Below are positions 23,391 through 36,987 of a DNA stretch of 64,000 nucleotides, piece after piece. The DNA is from Magnolia sinica (lineage: Eukaryota > Streptophyta > Magnoliopsida > Magnoliales > Magnoliaceae), in contig NC_080582.1 in the NCBI RefSeq assembly GCF_029962835.1, positions 16,996,032-17,060,031 on the forward strand. Reading direction: 5' to 3'. The stretch's first letter is position 1. The number at the start of each line of letters is the position of its first letter. The position numbers and the translations under genes are program-made. The notes below the pieces were generated by a model that did no database searches, was not told where the DNA came from, and saw only the letters and a program-made list of their open reading frames with translations.

Positions 23391-24479
23391 TATATTTAGT
23401 CTTTATATCATATGAGTGGAATTTTTTTTTTTTGTTTTTTATAATTAAAAAGTAATATTTAAATGATTTGTAATATCACATGAAAAAGAATACTTAGAAG
23501 TTTAAATATTTTAACAATGTTTGAGAAAATTTGAGAAAACAAAATGATGCTTTTGAAAAAAAAATTTTGAAATTTTGAAAATAAAAATTCAGAATTTGTA
23601 TGAATTTTTTTTTTGAAATAATTTATAATAAAAATGTTATTTTGTTAAAATGTTTTTCAAAAATATACATTTTAAAAAAGAATGTTATTTTTAAATGGAA
23701 ATTGAAATTTATGTTTGAAAAAAAATTACTGAATTATTAGGCACATCCACTAATTTTACCTTTAACCATTTTTGGACAATCTAATTAGTCCAGATTGAAG
23801 AGTAAATAACTTCAGATGTTTAAATCAAATTTCACTAAAATTGTTGATCAATCTTGTATGCCCAATATCTTTTTCATATGTAACCTGATCGGGACGAGTA
23901 ACTAGTGAAATTGAGTATTGATCAGAAAAAGCTTAGGAAATGCCCATCATTGAAAGGTTCAAATTTCCTATTTATGAGGTTGCCCTTTGGGTCTTGGTCT
24001 AAGAGAGTCCTCATTTTAATTTATGTCTAAGGTAGGAGTTAATAAATATCTTAATAGATCATCCTAAAAAGGTTTCTAATAGTATCGAATTGATAAGGCT
24101 TCTATTAAGTTCGTATTTAACGAGCGAATTTGTGGATACACTGACCTCGGCTATTGTAATTCAGCTCATACCCATTGTTAGGCCTTTTCTTTAATATGAA
24201 TTAGTTTAATACTTGAACCCTAATTGCTTTCCTTCCAGTAACTTCATTATTGACATTCTAAGGAAGGTTCAGCTCCTATTTAGTGACCTAACCTTTTGCA
24301 TAACCTAAATTAATTTCCTTCGATCCTGGGCTAGTGGGCTATTAGCCCACCAAGCTTCCGTTGCACCTTTGAGCGGGTAGACTATTAGGTTAATGCGCCT
24401 ATGAGCGGGTAGACTATCAGGTCAATGTAGAGCATGATACTATCGAAATCGGTGTCCACTAACAGGAATACAAGTGTAC
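23391..24479. other. AT-rich, no gene recognised
   Basis: The first part (to about 23,740) is very A/T-rich with many A and T runs. The rest is unremarkable apart from a short tandem pair containing 'GAGCGGGTAGACTAT' at 24,373-24,417. No coding sequence could be supported. Confidence 0.4.
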
Positions 24480-25820
24480 CTTACATGTGGGTAGTGACTT
24501 CAAAGGCTAAGGGCGCTGTAGTTGCTGTCTCAAATGCTCCAGCCGCTAGTACATGTACATGTGCTTGTTGAGGACGATCTAGTTGCGCTGCCATAGGTCG
24601 TTGAAGCGGCCTATTCCGAGGTATGGGCGGTCGGTAGAATGGTTGCGCTGGTGGTGCAGATTGTAGAGGTGGAGTCATTATAACACATGGTGCCTGATGG
24701 TCGATCTTCTGAGGTAGCGTGAAACCGTTGTCTTTCTTCTTAGTAAAATAGAAGGGGTCAGTGTGTCCCCCTTTGTCGCAATATGTACACCAACGTTTCG
24801 TTCGCCTTTGCTGGGGCGGCAGAGCCATGAGCCTGAGAGGCGAGTCTAAAGGTGGCCTCTTACCTCAAACTGGCCGGTGCTATAATTCGGGACGAGGCCT
24901 CGGGCACATTGGGATACTTGTCTGAGAAACTCCGTCTCCATGTTGTTCAGCTCGTAGAGACATGTTAACTAGCTTGGCGTAATTGAAAATGCTAACGCAA
25001 CTCATCTTAGTGCAGATATCGGGTCGCAGCCCATCTGAAAAATGCCGCATTTTCATCAGCTCGTTTGCTAGGATCAAAAGAGCGTTTCTGGCTAGCTCCG
25101 TAAACCTGTTCTCATACTCAGACACAGTCATTCCTTCTTGACGGAGGTGAAGGAATTCACCCTCATTACGATATATGAGGGGAAAGTACTTCTCATGGAA
25201 GCGGGTCTTAAAGGCGTTTCAAGTCCACACGTGTTCTTCAAGAACTGTCCGTAGGATGCTATCCCACAATAGACTAGCCTCCTTCTCGAACATATAGGTG
25301 ACCATCTCAACTTGCTCTGCCTCAGTGCAGTGCAACGGCTTCAACATCTTAGAGATGCGGTCAAGCCAGTATTCGGCCTTATTGGGTCTGTGAGTACCTG
25401 CAAAAGTGGGAGGTCGGAAGTGCTAGAATTGCTCAAATAAACCGCTGGCATTCATGTTTCCAGCAGGGTGCACAAGTGGCGCAGGCGGAACCACGTTCAT
25501 GTTCTGAGCAAGGCCCCTGCAATAGTGGTCCAAATCTTTTGTTGTAGCTGTATTAGGAGCATCATCTACTCCAACCTATTAGGAGGAGAAGCCTCCTGAG
25601 GCATGTGTGACGTTGGAGTAGACGCACAGTTCTATTTTGGAACCGATGGTGCAAAAGGTTTTGGCCTATTGGTGGGGCCAGTGGCCAGCTATGAATCCGG
25701 CATTGTGTCACTGTCAGGGCCCAAGCTGGGGTCCATGTGGCTATCGCTCAGGAGAGGTGCCCCGTCAAACGATCCGCCAAGTGCCATACATGTTGTATTC
25801 TGAGTGACTTTCGGAGGCAT
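24480..25820 (-). pseudogene. Ty3/gypsy gag (Del/Tekay-like), degenerate
   Basis: A start MPPKVTQNT is readable at 25,820 on the reverse strand. Downstream the retrotransposon gag domain is recognised from 'YWLDRISKMLKPLHCTEAEQ', 'FKTRFHEKYFPSYI' and 'MTVSEYENRFTELARNA' followed by 'LRPDI..KM'. A zinc-knuckle relic CTYCDKGGHTDPFY follows, whose last cysteine is changed, and a weak protease start ('LVSG..F') sits at the end. Several stops and frame changes break the frame, for example after 'EEHVWT'. Gag would form the particle; here it is dead, and protease to integrase are missing to the left. Confidence 0.75.
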
Positions 25821-26552
25821 TCCCTATACACAACATATGGTGCAACACGTGTAAGATTTAGCATAACAACACTCCATGCATCAAGCATTCTACACATTCC
25901 ATAATAAAAGATGAGATGGGTTGGTGGATTGGAGGTGTATGAAACACAAAGATAGATGTGTGCTCAAATGAGCGGAAATAAGGGAGATAGAAGGTGGTAG
26001 GAGATGGGTTTTGAGGGAAATTATGGCGGGTGTATGAGTATTGAAGAAGAAGAAGAAGATGGAGTGTGGAATGAAGGTTTGAGAGAGAAAAATCAGATTT
26101 TGATGGGTTTTGAGAGCTTGGAGGGGTGAAATGGAGTGGAAAGGGGGCTAGGGGACATATAGGGTGGTCTCACATGTGAGGGGGACCCACCAGATGCGTG
26201 TGGAGGGCGGTGGCCTCCCCCCCGGGTTCCAAAAATGTGCACTGTTTCATGTGGTTTGGGCCCCAAGGCGGTTTCGGGTTCCATCTCGCGCATATTCATG
26301 CCTTTTGGCGTGTTTGAGTTCCGGATTCGCCAACTAATGCCTTAAACCCGTCGTTTGACGGCTTAGGAAGGAGTTAGGATCATTTTACATGGTCTCGGTC
26401 TTGTACGGGCTATACTTCGACTGTCAGTTTCACCCGTCGGTGAAACTTGGAATTCTAATGTGGTTTCTAGATTCCATCGCCCCCTCCTAAGTTAGAGTGC
26501 GTCAGAGTGCGTCATGTTACCTATAACCCAGGTCCAGTTTAATACAAATCAT
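25821..26552 (-). other. Untranslated leader of the reverse-strand gypsy element
   Basis: Lies between the primer binding site and the gag start. It contains a GAA-rich run at 26,043-26,060 and no open frame with a recognisable domain. Confidence 0.55.
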
Positions 26553-26564
26553 GCTCGGATACCA
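26553..26564 (-). other. Primer binding site of the reverse-strand gypsy element
   Basis: On the reverse strand it reads TGGTATCCGAGC, one base from the usual TGGTATCAGAGC, three bases after the LTR end. Confidence 0.8.
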
Positions 26565-29233
26565 TCTTGTAACACCCTGAAATTCGAGGGTCAAGCAAAG
26601 CTCTACTCCCGAGTTCCAACGCATCACTTATGTAACATGGATAATGATGTTTAGATGTCGTCCATAGCAATGCATTCAACATGAGTGGGATTATACTAAA
26701 ACAGCATATCATATTCCAGAGTTAATGTAATTAGGCAAGCGGAAGACTGCGATAGATATATAAAGTATGTTTGTGTGTGTGTGTGTGTATATATATATAA
26801 GTATTTCACAATTTCCAGAGTATGAGTATGTCACCAGGCTGAACATATACATGTATTATTTCAAAATTTACAAAATATCAACTGTGAATGTCTAACTAAT
26901 CCAAGTAACCATATAATGCCGTCGAATCAAAACAAGGTCTACGAAGACCTGCCCGATAGCTGGACATAGGAGAATTCCTCCTCCTCATCTACGAAGTCCA
27001 TTTCAGTTGGATAGAGACTCATTACCTGCATCTACAACAAAATCTGGTTGGTGTTTTAAAACACCATCCTAGGTGGGAATTAGTAGCTAATTCAGTGGAA
27101 CTATAAAACAAAGGTTAACATATTATCAAGTTAGTCAAGCAGTAATGATAAAGCAGTACAACAAGCATTTCCTAACTACTCTTATTAATGCAGGGATGAT
27201 ATGCAGTAATGATGCATGCCCTCGCCTGCACTCCCTCAACGACATCATCTCACGATCGCGCATGCAACACTTTCACTGTGCTCTTCCTCGCCAAAGGCAC
27301 ATTCAATGCGGTGCATGGTCATATTAGCTAAGTTCTTAATTAGACCTATTCAAATAGCAGATTCGGAATGCTAAGGTACCTCCCTTTATATCATTTACCT
27401 AAACAAAGATCTATCTAAGGTCGTCAATTCTAATTAGTCACATACGATAGGCAAGTTGCAAGGCATCACCCCTAATGAACACAGTAGATAAGCAAGTTCA
27501 AATGTTTATACTCGAGGTCACTCCACCAACGCCCTACCAACTAGAGCGTTATTTTCGAAGGGGGTCCGGATCAGATGGTTTACCCCAACCCACGCTGGGA
27601 CCGCAGCCAGGTTACGCCGGTGTATGTTGACAGCTCGAATACAGTGTCCCATCCACTGTATTCGGATCACGAGTTTGGGTTGCTCACTGGTCACTACAGG
27701 GAGGCTCGTCACCCCAGCGTAGGCCGACAGCTTGACCACGGTGTCCCATACCACCATGCCCGACTCATGAATCTTAGCGAATCGAGGTACCATGGTTGAA
27801 ACGAGCTTTACATTGGTAAGCGGTATCTTAGATTCAAGCAGGAGTGTCCATACATGGTAAACACATATTAGGCCAATCGGGTTATTTGACAAGTTCGATT
27901 AGTACGAGCACACGCTGAATTAATCGACATGGAGCGCATAAGCACTCCATATGACCTAACTACTGTTAATAATCGTCGTGCAACCCGGATTCATCGAACA
28001 TATCTAATGTGGCGAGACTGGTTCAGCCACTCAAACAGGAATTGTTATCGATTGCCTAGACTACGTAATAGTCCCAATCATACTCAAATACAATAGGTAT
28101 TCACATGTGATAGTCATAACAACATTTAACAAACAATTCAAATATAAATCCCATTGTAGCATTTTAACAAACACATTAAACATGTTATTATACATATGCA
28201 TTTCATCCATAGATCACGTAGTAGCAATTTAGATTACATGAAAGGAACTATAAATATTGATAAGGTAGTTGAGAATCCCATCTCAACACCCTCATTAAAT
28301 ACAATTTATCAAGCAATTTCTCATTCCGACATATTATCAAACACTTATACTACACCTTTCTAAATACATAGACTAGATTAGTTACGACATGAACTATAGC
28401 AATTTCCTACACAACATAGGTTATAAAACATGTAACAAATATGGATCTAAGGTTAGAAATCATGACAAGCATAATTCACCATTTTATGTTCATTCAAACA
28501 TTTCAACAAACACATGGAATGCATTTTGTATTATACATATACTAAATTAGTTACGACATATGTTCTGGTAAATCCTTTCACGAAGGAGTTGTCGTACATG
28601 CAACAATCATGTATTCTAGGTTAATAGTCATGGCAAGCACAAATCATGATTTCATATTTATTCGAACATTTCAACAAACACACGGAATGCATTATATATT
28701 CAAATAGTTCACACACATGTATAAATTTTCGAATACATTGTAACTAGGATCATATGGTAGCAATCAAGTCAGACATAAATCATTAGCTGACATTGAAAGC
28801 CTTGAAAACCATAACCTAAATGTTTATAGTCTGCACTTTTCATCGGTACACCCATTACGAACTCGGTTCGTACACTACGTTCCTAAATACAGCACAATGG
28901 TCACCTAAATCAGGAAATCCATTAGCTAGGTTGACAAACAACTATTCTATACCTTAACTACAACGTTAGAGTTTAGATTTCTTACCTAAATCGTCGTTGA
29001 AACAGGTTGTGTAGCGTAGAAGAGTGGCGAATCGGTGTGTGGAGTTGTGGGAAGGGATCCCCACAACGATTCCAAGAATCCTCCTCCCTTGCTTCCTCTT
29101 TCTTCTCTCTCTCTCTCTCCTAAGGTTTTTAGAAAATTTGTATGAGGGAGAGAAGGGATGGTTTAAGGGCTATTTATAAGCCCAAAACTGATGTCAATGG
29201 CCCCAGGGCCATGGTATACTTATTTCATAACCA

Positions 29234-29238
29234 AAGGG
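29234..29238. repeat. Target site duplication AAGGG, left (pair at 33281-33285)
   Basis: AAGGG precedes the TGTAAGACCCG end of the solo LTR and is repeated immediately after its TGACA end. Confidence 0.9.
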
Positions 29239-30201
29239 TGTAAGACCCGTGTCCTAGTCCGTACTGTTCCGTTGGCTTCCGCGGTCTTTCCGGTCAAATT
29301 CTGGCAACATTCGCACCATATCCGGTGTTTGCGCACGATCCTAAGCCAGGTCCCACGCACCGACGTCGGCTTGATCCGAAAGTTGTATCATAGCGACCGC
29401 GTCGTCGCCGCGGTTCCAACGCCGTGACTTGCGCACCGAACCGATACCCAGGCAAGAAGATGCCGATCTGCGTTTATTCCGAAGAAACACTGCGCGTTGT
29501 GGATTTCGAGGGAATCTCTACAATTAGTCCCATCAATCAACCATAAATACATCCCATTACATCAAGTACTACAACTCATTCCCTCATTTTTCAAAAGTTT
29601 ACTCTCTTTCCACCTCACCACTCCTCTTTTTCCCATTTTCAACAACAACCATACCACTTTTACAATTTTTCAACCCAAACCATCACCCATCATACCTCAC
29701 CCATCCATATCACCCCTCTCTCTCTCTCTCATTTCTCAAATCTCCAAGCAACTCAAGCCTCTCAAACGTCCAAGCTTCCTCTCCCTCTCAAGTGTGGCCC
29801 ACCTTCCATCTTCCATCTACACCCTCCCATCTCTCATCCACACCATTAATCTCCCATCAACCTCCATTAAAGGCATAGGCAAGGTGCATTTGAAGCCAAG
29901 GGATCAAGAAGGAGGCCAACGAGGTGGGTGATTTGCCATTATTTTAAATTTTTGGGCCCACTTGTTGGTGGGACCCATTTGGATGTATGTGATTTAATCA
30001 AGAGGGCCCATAGTGGCGGGGTTCCTCTATCTCACCGTATATCTCTCTCCCTAGCTCTCTCTCTCTCTCTTTCTTTGTAATGGTGTGGATCCCACCAATA
30101 TGTGTTACATCTACTCCGTCCATCTACATCAGACGGAGTGGCCCACTCTATTACATGTGATGATCCACACCATCCACTGTTTGGATGGGTCCAATGCATC
30201 T

Positions 30202-30345
30202 TTATATATATATATATATGTATATATTTATATGTGTTATATTTTATATATAATATATATATATAATATAATATAATATGTATTTATATATATATAATAT
30301 AAGATATATATTATATGTATATGCATATATATTGGTGGGCCACGT
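30202..30345. repeat. AT-rich microsatellite tract
   Basis: About 140 bases of TA/ATA words with few interruptions, inside the solo LTR. Confidence 0.9.
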
Positions 30346-31139
30346 CCACATGGGACACACCACGATGATGTGATTTTGTGAGTCATCTAGCGTCACTGGA
30401 CGCTGGACGTTGCAAACAGCATGTGCACTAGCAATGGGTGTGTACTGACAAGCTAAAAAAAAAAAACTTATTACTTTTAGGGTGGACTGCTCCTGCAGAC
30501 CCCACCTTGATTCATGAGCCTGATCCACGCCGTCCATTCCATTCTTCAGCCCGTTTTAGGCGTTGAACCAAGAAATGAAGTTGATCCCCTTCCTTGGCGG
30601 GCCATACCATAGGAAACAGTGTTCCTACCTTCGATTTACTCCCTAATGCTCCTGTATATCAAAAATAGCCCAATATTGGACTCTATGGGCTTGTATCAAG
30701 CCACAGGGGGCAATGGCTGGAGTGGATATTGCTGATGTGGGCCCTACCATAGGAAATCCATAGAAAAACGGTTCTCTTTAAAAAAAAAAAAAAAAAACAA
30801 AGCAGGGATGCAGCAGCGCTGACGCTGCTGCTGCCATCAGCGCTGGCCGCTGACGTACGGACGTGCTGGGGCTCATGGCCCTAGCTGTGGGCCCCACCTT
30901 GGTTCCTTTCGACCATCAACACCGTGCATTTGATGAGTCCCCTCGGTCCACACGTCCACCCCGAAAATCAGCCTTATACGGAGCTCAGGTGGGCCAAACC
31001 ATTTAAAATCATGTGAAGACATGCCAAAACATATAACATCACTTGGTGGGGCCTACCTGATTCTTGGATTTACTGAAATTTGGTCTAGACCGTTAGTCCA
31101 GTGGGACACACAAAATGGGTGGGCTGGATCTGTGGACCA

Positions 31140-31560
31140 CATCACGGTGGGCCCTAAGTTTGGGTGGCCTCATCAACGTTAAATGGCAAATAAACATTTC
31201 TGTGGGGCCTAGTCCACGAGACCTTGCAACGCTGACAGGTAGCTATCACGGTGGGCCCTACCCAGGTCCACGTGACCTCGTGAATAGTCGGATGGTAAAT
31301 AAATGTGTAGTGGGCCCTAGTCCAGTGGGCCCTCCTCTGGTCCAAGTGACCTTATGAATAGATTAGATGATAAATAAATATTATAGTGGGCTCTACCCTG
31401 GTCCACATGGCCTTATGGATAGTTGGTTGGAAAATAAACATTATTTTGGGCCCTAGGTTGCTTGGAAAATAAACATTTCTGGGGGGGCCCTGGTCTGAAT
31501 GACCTTATCAATGGGTAAGATAGGAAATAAACATTATGGTAGGCCCCACATGGGACCCAC
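31140..31560 (+). repeat. Tandem array derived from fold-back element body
   Basis: Five or six units of about 60-90 bp combine 'GTGGGCCCTA', 'GGTCCA.GTGACCT' and 'GG.AAATAAACATT'. The same three words in the same order form the body of the fold-back family, for example at 49,690-49,760, so an internal piece of a fold-back element seems to have been amplified here. Confidence 0.6.
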
Positions 31561-34500
31561 TTATGTATGTGTTGTAAACCATACCCTCCATTAGAGTGGG
31601 CTCCATCATGATGCATGTGTTTCATCCGACTATCCAACCATTTTGGAGATAATTTAAGGCCCATTTTATGAGGCCTATTGTGATGTATGCAAGGCCCATG
31701 TGACTAGGCCCACGTGGATGCATTGGTGGCCCGTCATTGAAGCCTACCTTGATATATGTATACGAGACCCATGCATAAGGCCCATTTGATGTATTAGAGG
31801 CCCAATGGGATGTGCATGAGGCCCATACCATGATTTATGTGTTGACCCTTATAACGGCAGTGCCTTGGGAGCAATGATGGTTTGATGTCCACATTGTAAG
31901 GTTAATGTTGGTTAAATGTCCGCATTACGACTCTCCCTAAGGCCCATTAATAGGCCTATGTCTATAGTATATAGGCCGTCTAGGCCCATCTTCATGTTGA
32001 TCAGAGCCCATCACCACATAACATGTATAACATAAATCCATGATTCATGATCATATGCATCATATGTATGCTTGATATGAGAAGTGAGTGATCATAGCAT
32101 ATGCCTTTGGGCAGATCGTTATGGGCTCCCTGATAGGCGGAGTCGCCCCACATGAGCGCTCGGTATGCGCGGGATTGTTGCATGTTTGGTAGTGTGATTC
32201 ATGCAATGCATCTGTGTGATCATGATTATTGTATGCCCTAGCAACATCGGGGCCATATCCTCCACAGACACATCGTGGGAGGCTGAGTTGGATACCGAAA
32301 ATGTTTGGTTCTAGCATACGGGCACCATAGATGTCCTTGGGTGAAAATTTCTAAACCCGATGGTACCAGATGATGACTCCAACGTCGAGACTGAGTGGAT
32401 ATATGAGCGCACGAGGGCCGAATACCAGGAGGCCGAGTCTCCCACTGTGTCGTGTTCGGTTGGAAGGGAGTGTGGCCTTATTCGCCCGAGGGTAGGGGGC
32501 AACACTAGGCTGAGTTTGACTAGCTCGCGAATGGGTCCGCTATCGATGTGCCGGATAGGTATTGGCAGACTATTGGCCTGGCGGATAGTGAGGTTTCTTA
32601 CGCTCACTTGGACTGTGCGGCTAGGAGAGCGACAGTGCCATCTGGAGTGTATTGAACCCCAGTGATTATCCAGAATGAGAACTGTACTGATACATGATGA
32701 GGATTGACATGCTTGAGTTGCATCTCGCATCGCATGGCCGTGTTATGGCCGATGACATTCATATATTGCACCACATAGCCTTGGTACGGCTGATTGCATT
32801 CATGTACTCATCACCATGATTCCGCATTACTCTGACCTTGCATTTTGAGCACGCTTATATTGCGCACATACTTACACCACCCTCTAAGCTTTCTATAAGC
32901 TTATGCACGATTGATGTGTGCAGGTGACGCAAGGACGCAGTCGCAGCCATAGTCTCGCTGTAGTTGGAGCGTGCAGCCGAGCTTCTGGAGTTTTGTTTCT
33001 TTTGTTACATTGTATTTCCTCTTCTGTCGCATTGTACTAAAAAGTTTTTGATCATAGTGGATTTTGTGGTGGTGTTTTTGTGGTTATTGTTGTGGGTTAT
33101 GCTTTTGTTATGCTCATTATGAATCAGACTGATGATTTGAAATCCTCCTTATAGTATCCCAGGATCGGAACCTGGTGAATGGGTGCCGGGATCCGAAAAT
33201 GAGGTTCTACGGAGGCTGTCGGCGCTGGATTCGGCGATCGGGAATTTTGTGAGCCCGGTTTCCGAGTTCGGGGCGTGACAAAGGGTGCCTGTTTCTAATG
33301 AATGTGGCCCATCTGGAGGTTCATTACTCACCTACGGTGTGGGGTAAGTTCCCTGACCATGGATCTAGGCCAGGTTATGATTTCAGTACAATCGGATTAG
33401 CAGATCGACCGTGGAGGACCCATTTCAGTTCGACAATTATCGTCACTCGATCAGAGCCACAAGTACACTGACATGTGTAGAAAATTTTTTCTGATCCAAG
33501 GGTGTAGTTGGGTCAGAATCTGACAGTCTGAAACCTTAATTTTGGCCTGCAAGCGAACGGTCCAATTCACTTAAGTTTGAGTTCATTTTCTAAAGATATT
33601 CGCGTTTCTCACACACTTCGATCCAGGCTCAAGTTGTACGTTTTTAGATACTATTTGGACTTGATTCCCATGATGGTTGTCAAGCCCAATAAGGTGGTCA
33701 TAACCGTATAGTTTTGCGGTCATCAAACTTTTGATGTGCGGTCTAGGTCCGATACGGAGTTTCGATGTGCTCCCGAGGACAACTGAGTTTTGAGATTGCT
33801 CCTAGGTTTTTAAGTAATGTAGAGTTAGTGATTTTAATAGTTTTAGGTCTTATAATTTGTGTAGAAAGTGGTTCAAGCTAATTCCACTACTTATTTAGTT
33901 TAGTACTTAACTAAATTATGCCCTAATTATGACAGAATAAGGTCCTAGGGTAGTCCTACGTCCCTTTTTAGTACTTTTAGTTAGTATGTTATTTTAATTA
34001 TTTTTCTACTAGTTTTTCATCAAGTCTACTTCATCTCTAACAAATTTTATTAGATTTTGTGTTGTAGAAAAATTCTACAAATTTTAGAAGCAGCAGCTAT
34101 CCAAACTAATAATTTTCAGATAGTTGTCACAATAACCTCTATTTAACTATATTAAAATTTTTATTATATTTTTCACTTATTTTTATATGAAACTAGACTT
34201 ATTGAGTTTCAATCTGGCTTTTGAATCACCTAATTCGGATTTATATTGAGGGAGACGACTTTTTGAAGTTGGTCAAAAATTACAGAAAACGGGCCCCTTA
34301 CGCATGTGGGAAGGGCGGCCAGCTGGACCCGACCGCAAGGCCTCACGGTAAGCGCGATGGCATCGCGGTCCGCTGGACCATCCAGTGGGGATTCTGCCAC
34401 GTGATTTTTACAATGATCATATGTTGCAAACTGAAATGAGTTATTCAATGTGCAATATATGATTTTGGAGTAGGAGAAGCTGATCTATCCAAATAACCTA

Positions 34501-34812
34501 TTTACTTTGTCAGATTCCATAAGGTTAATGGTCAAAAATCCATTTTATTTATTTATTTACTATTTATAGTAAATTTTAGTTTAAGTATTGTTCTTCATCA
34601 CCTAAACTTTAAGATTAGTGTCTAATATGAAAGTACTTAGAAAAATTTAAAGAATAAGGTGGTGAAAAATGAGATTTTGAAGGAAATGGGTTGAAAATGG
34701 ATTTTAGACTTTGGGATTGAGTTCTGAGAAGTCAGTAAGGCGTTATGATCGACCCATTGCCTAAAGACATCTATCTCCAAGTTGGCAAAAAAATCCGAGA
34801 CGTTACATTATG

Positions 34813-35030
34813 AGATAGGTAAAAAAATCATCCATATACGAAACTCAGGTGGGTCATGCCATCTAAAACCATGTGAAGACATCCTTAAAAATATAAAAGA
34901 ACTTAGTGGGGCCCACGTGAGTTTTAGATGCGACTGAAACTTGGTCTGACCCCTCATCCAAGTGGGACACACATAATGAGTGGGTTGGATATCTGAATCA
35001 CATTTAGGCAGGCCCAATATATAATTATGA
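34813..35030. repeat. Repeat also present in the solo LTR (30,960-31,155)
   Basis: The two regions share 'ACTCAGGTGGGTCATGCCAT', 'AAACCATGTGAAGACAT', 'CTTAGTGGGGCCCACGTGA' and 'AAGTGGGACACACA.AATG.GT' in order, with scattered changes. Confidence 0.6.
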
Positions 35031-35204
35031 ATGTTTTAAGGAAACCTCTCTTTCTACTACATTTAGGGCTTGTTTGATTTTCCAATTCAGAAGTAAATGC
35101 AGTGTAACTACATAATGATCATTTCCTTGTGTATTTATGGCACTCTTCCCAGTATTTGATTTGACCGCTTACTTTTTGTACACGAAAATCGAAAAAGCTG
35201 CAAA

Positions 35205-36955
35205 ATGGTTGTGAGCCCCACCGTGATGCATGTCACTTATCCACACCGTTCATCCATTATACCAGATGAATTTATGGCATGAGGCAAAAAATGAGGCATA
35301 TCCAAAGCTCTAGTGGACCACGCCACAAAAAAAGTGAATCAAATACTTGTCGTTAAAAACTTCTTAGGGCCATTGTTTCTTTTGGTGTGGGTCACTTGAG
35401 TGTTGGATCTACATAATTTTTCAGCTCATATCTCAAAATGTTATGGTAAAACGGATGGACGGAACAGATATGTCATATATATCACAATGAGGTTCAAAAA
35501 TTTCAACTAGTACTTTTGAATGGTTTCCAAGGTAGGAATTTCCAAAAATTTCCCAACGGGTGAAAGGGTCATAATTGCCCATTCACCTAGTATTTACGCT
35601 TGCAATGAGAAATCAAACAGGCTCTTAGGTGAGTTACTCATTACGCTTACTAGAGTAAACCTTGTGGGGTCCACTGTTTTTTATTTATTTTATCCACTCC
35701 ATTAATCTATATTAATAGATAATTTGAGGTATAAAGAAGAAATAGAAAGCATATCAAAAGCCCAAGTGGACCACACCACAAGAAATAGTGTAATTGAACA
35801 TCTACCATTAAAAAATTCTTAGAGGCCATAGAAGTTTTAGATCAAGTTGATGTGTTTGTGTTTTCTCTTTATTCATATCTTTTTGATATTATGAACATGT
35901 TGGATGTCAAATAAAATTACTGTGGACCCATGGGAGGTATCAATAGTTGAAATCATTATTCCACATTGTTTCAAGTGGCATGGTCCACTTGACTTTCAGA
36001 TTTACCAAAAATTCGGGATCAACCCACGCCGTTCATCCATTTTTCCAGATCATTTTAGAGAATTTTTCAAAAAATGAATCATATCCAAAGATTAAATGGA
36101 CCACACCACAAATAAGGAGAACAGATTGGCTACTCCCCTTACACCATCCAATGACTAGTGGGTTGGTGCTCTGCGGGCCCCACCATGGTGTGTGTTTAAT
36201 CCATGCCATCCATCTATTTTTAAAGATCATCTTATGGCATGAGACAAAAAATGAGGCATATCCCAATATGAAATGGACCACGTTACAAGGAAAGAGTGTT
36301 GAATGAGTGTCAACCATTTAAAACATTTTGGGGGCCATAAAAGTTTTGGATAAAGATGATTTTTGTTTTTTCCCTTCATGTAGACCTGTATGACCTAATA
36401 AACAGACTAGATGTCAAATAAACAATACAGTTGGCCTTACGTCAATTTTAATGATGGATAACCAATCACTGTTGTTTTCATGTGGTGTGGTCCACCTCAG
36501 ATTTATATACCTCTAATTCTACCATGATTTATGTTTTATATCCACACTTTCCATCCACTTGGAGAGATCATTTTAGGGGAATATCCAAAGAATGATTTAA
36601 ATCCAAAGCTCCAGTGAACCCCAGCACAGAAAATAGTGGGACCGTGACACCCACCATTAAAAACTTTTAAAGGCCACAGAAGTTTTATATGAAGATGATA
36701 ACTGTGTTTTCCCTTGTTTCATGTATTTTTTAACTTTTGAATAGGTTGGATTTCAAATAAACATTATGATGGGCCTTAAGATAGGTTCAACGATGGGAAT
36801 CACTCTCCCCTCTATTTTCTTTGGTGGGGTCCACTACATATTTATATTTCCTTCATTCTCTGGCTCATGACTTAAAATGATATCTCAAAATGGATGGATG
36901 GTGTGGATATAACAAATACATCGTAGTGGGGCCCACAGAAAATAGATGGACCGAG
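35205..36955. mobile_element. Cluster of fold-back elements
   Basis: Four or five partial or complete copies lie back to back: about 35,205-35,505, 35,631-36,000, 36,003-36,120, 36,155-36,510 and 36,518-36,950. The last is most complete, from 'CTACCATGATTTATGTTTTA' to 'AAATACATCGTAGTGGGGCC'. Each shows the 'CCAAAGCT..AGTGGACCACACCACA' word and its complement. Confidence 0.65.
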
Positions 36956-36987
36956 GGGCATTCTCGTCCGTCCGTATGTAAAAATCC

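Larger units (their letters stand above)
29239..33280 (+). mobile_element. Solo LTR (4.04 kb, Ty3/gypsy, Del/Tekay-like)
   Basis: It starts TGTAAGACCCG and ends CGGGGCGTGACA and is flanked by perfect AAGGG duplications. No primer binding site or coding region follows, so unequal recombination between two LTRs is the likely origin. It contains CT-rich and AT-rich stretches (30,045-30,070; 30,202-30,345), a SINE tail (30,437-30,472), a hairpin (30,811-30,830) and a fold-back-derived tandem array (31,140-31,560). Confidence 0.85.
26568..34807 (-). mobile_element. 5' LTR (4.2 kb without insert) of the reverse-strand gypsy element
   Basis: On the reverse strand it starts TGTAACGTCTCGG at 34,807 and ends AGGGTGTTACA at 26,568, with inverted ends. 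It is split by the solo LTR at 29,239-33,280; without that and its target duplication it is about 4,193 bp. The block at about 27,700-27,790 ('GTAGGCCGACAGCTTGACC') is shared with the LTRs at 3529 and 62,162. A (TG)n(TA)n microsatellite lies at 26,769-26,799, and a CT run at 29,104-29,118. Confidence 0.75.

Noticed and set aside
29497-29931. 144-codon Ser/Pro/Leu-rich open frame
   Set aside because: Composition follows CT-rich leader sequence inside the solo LTR; no domain.
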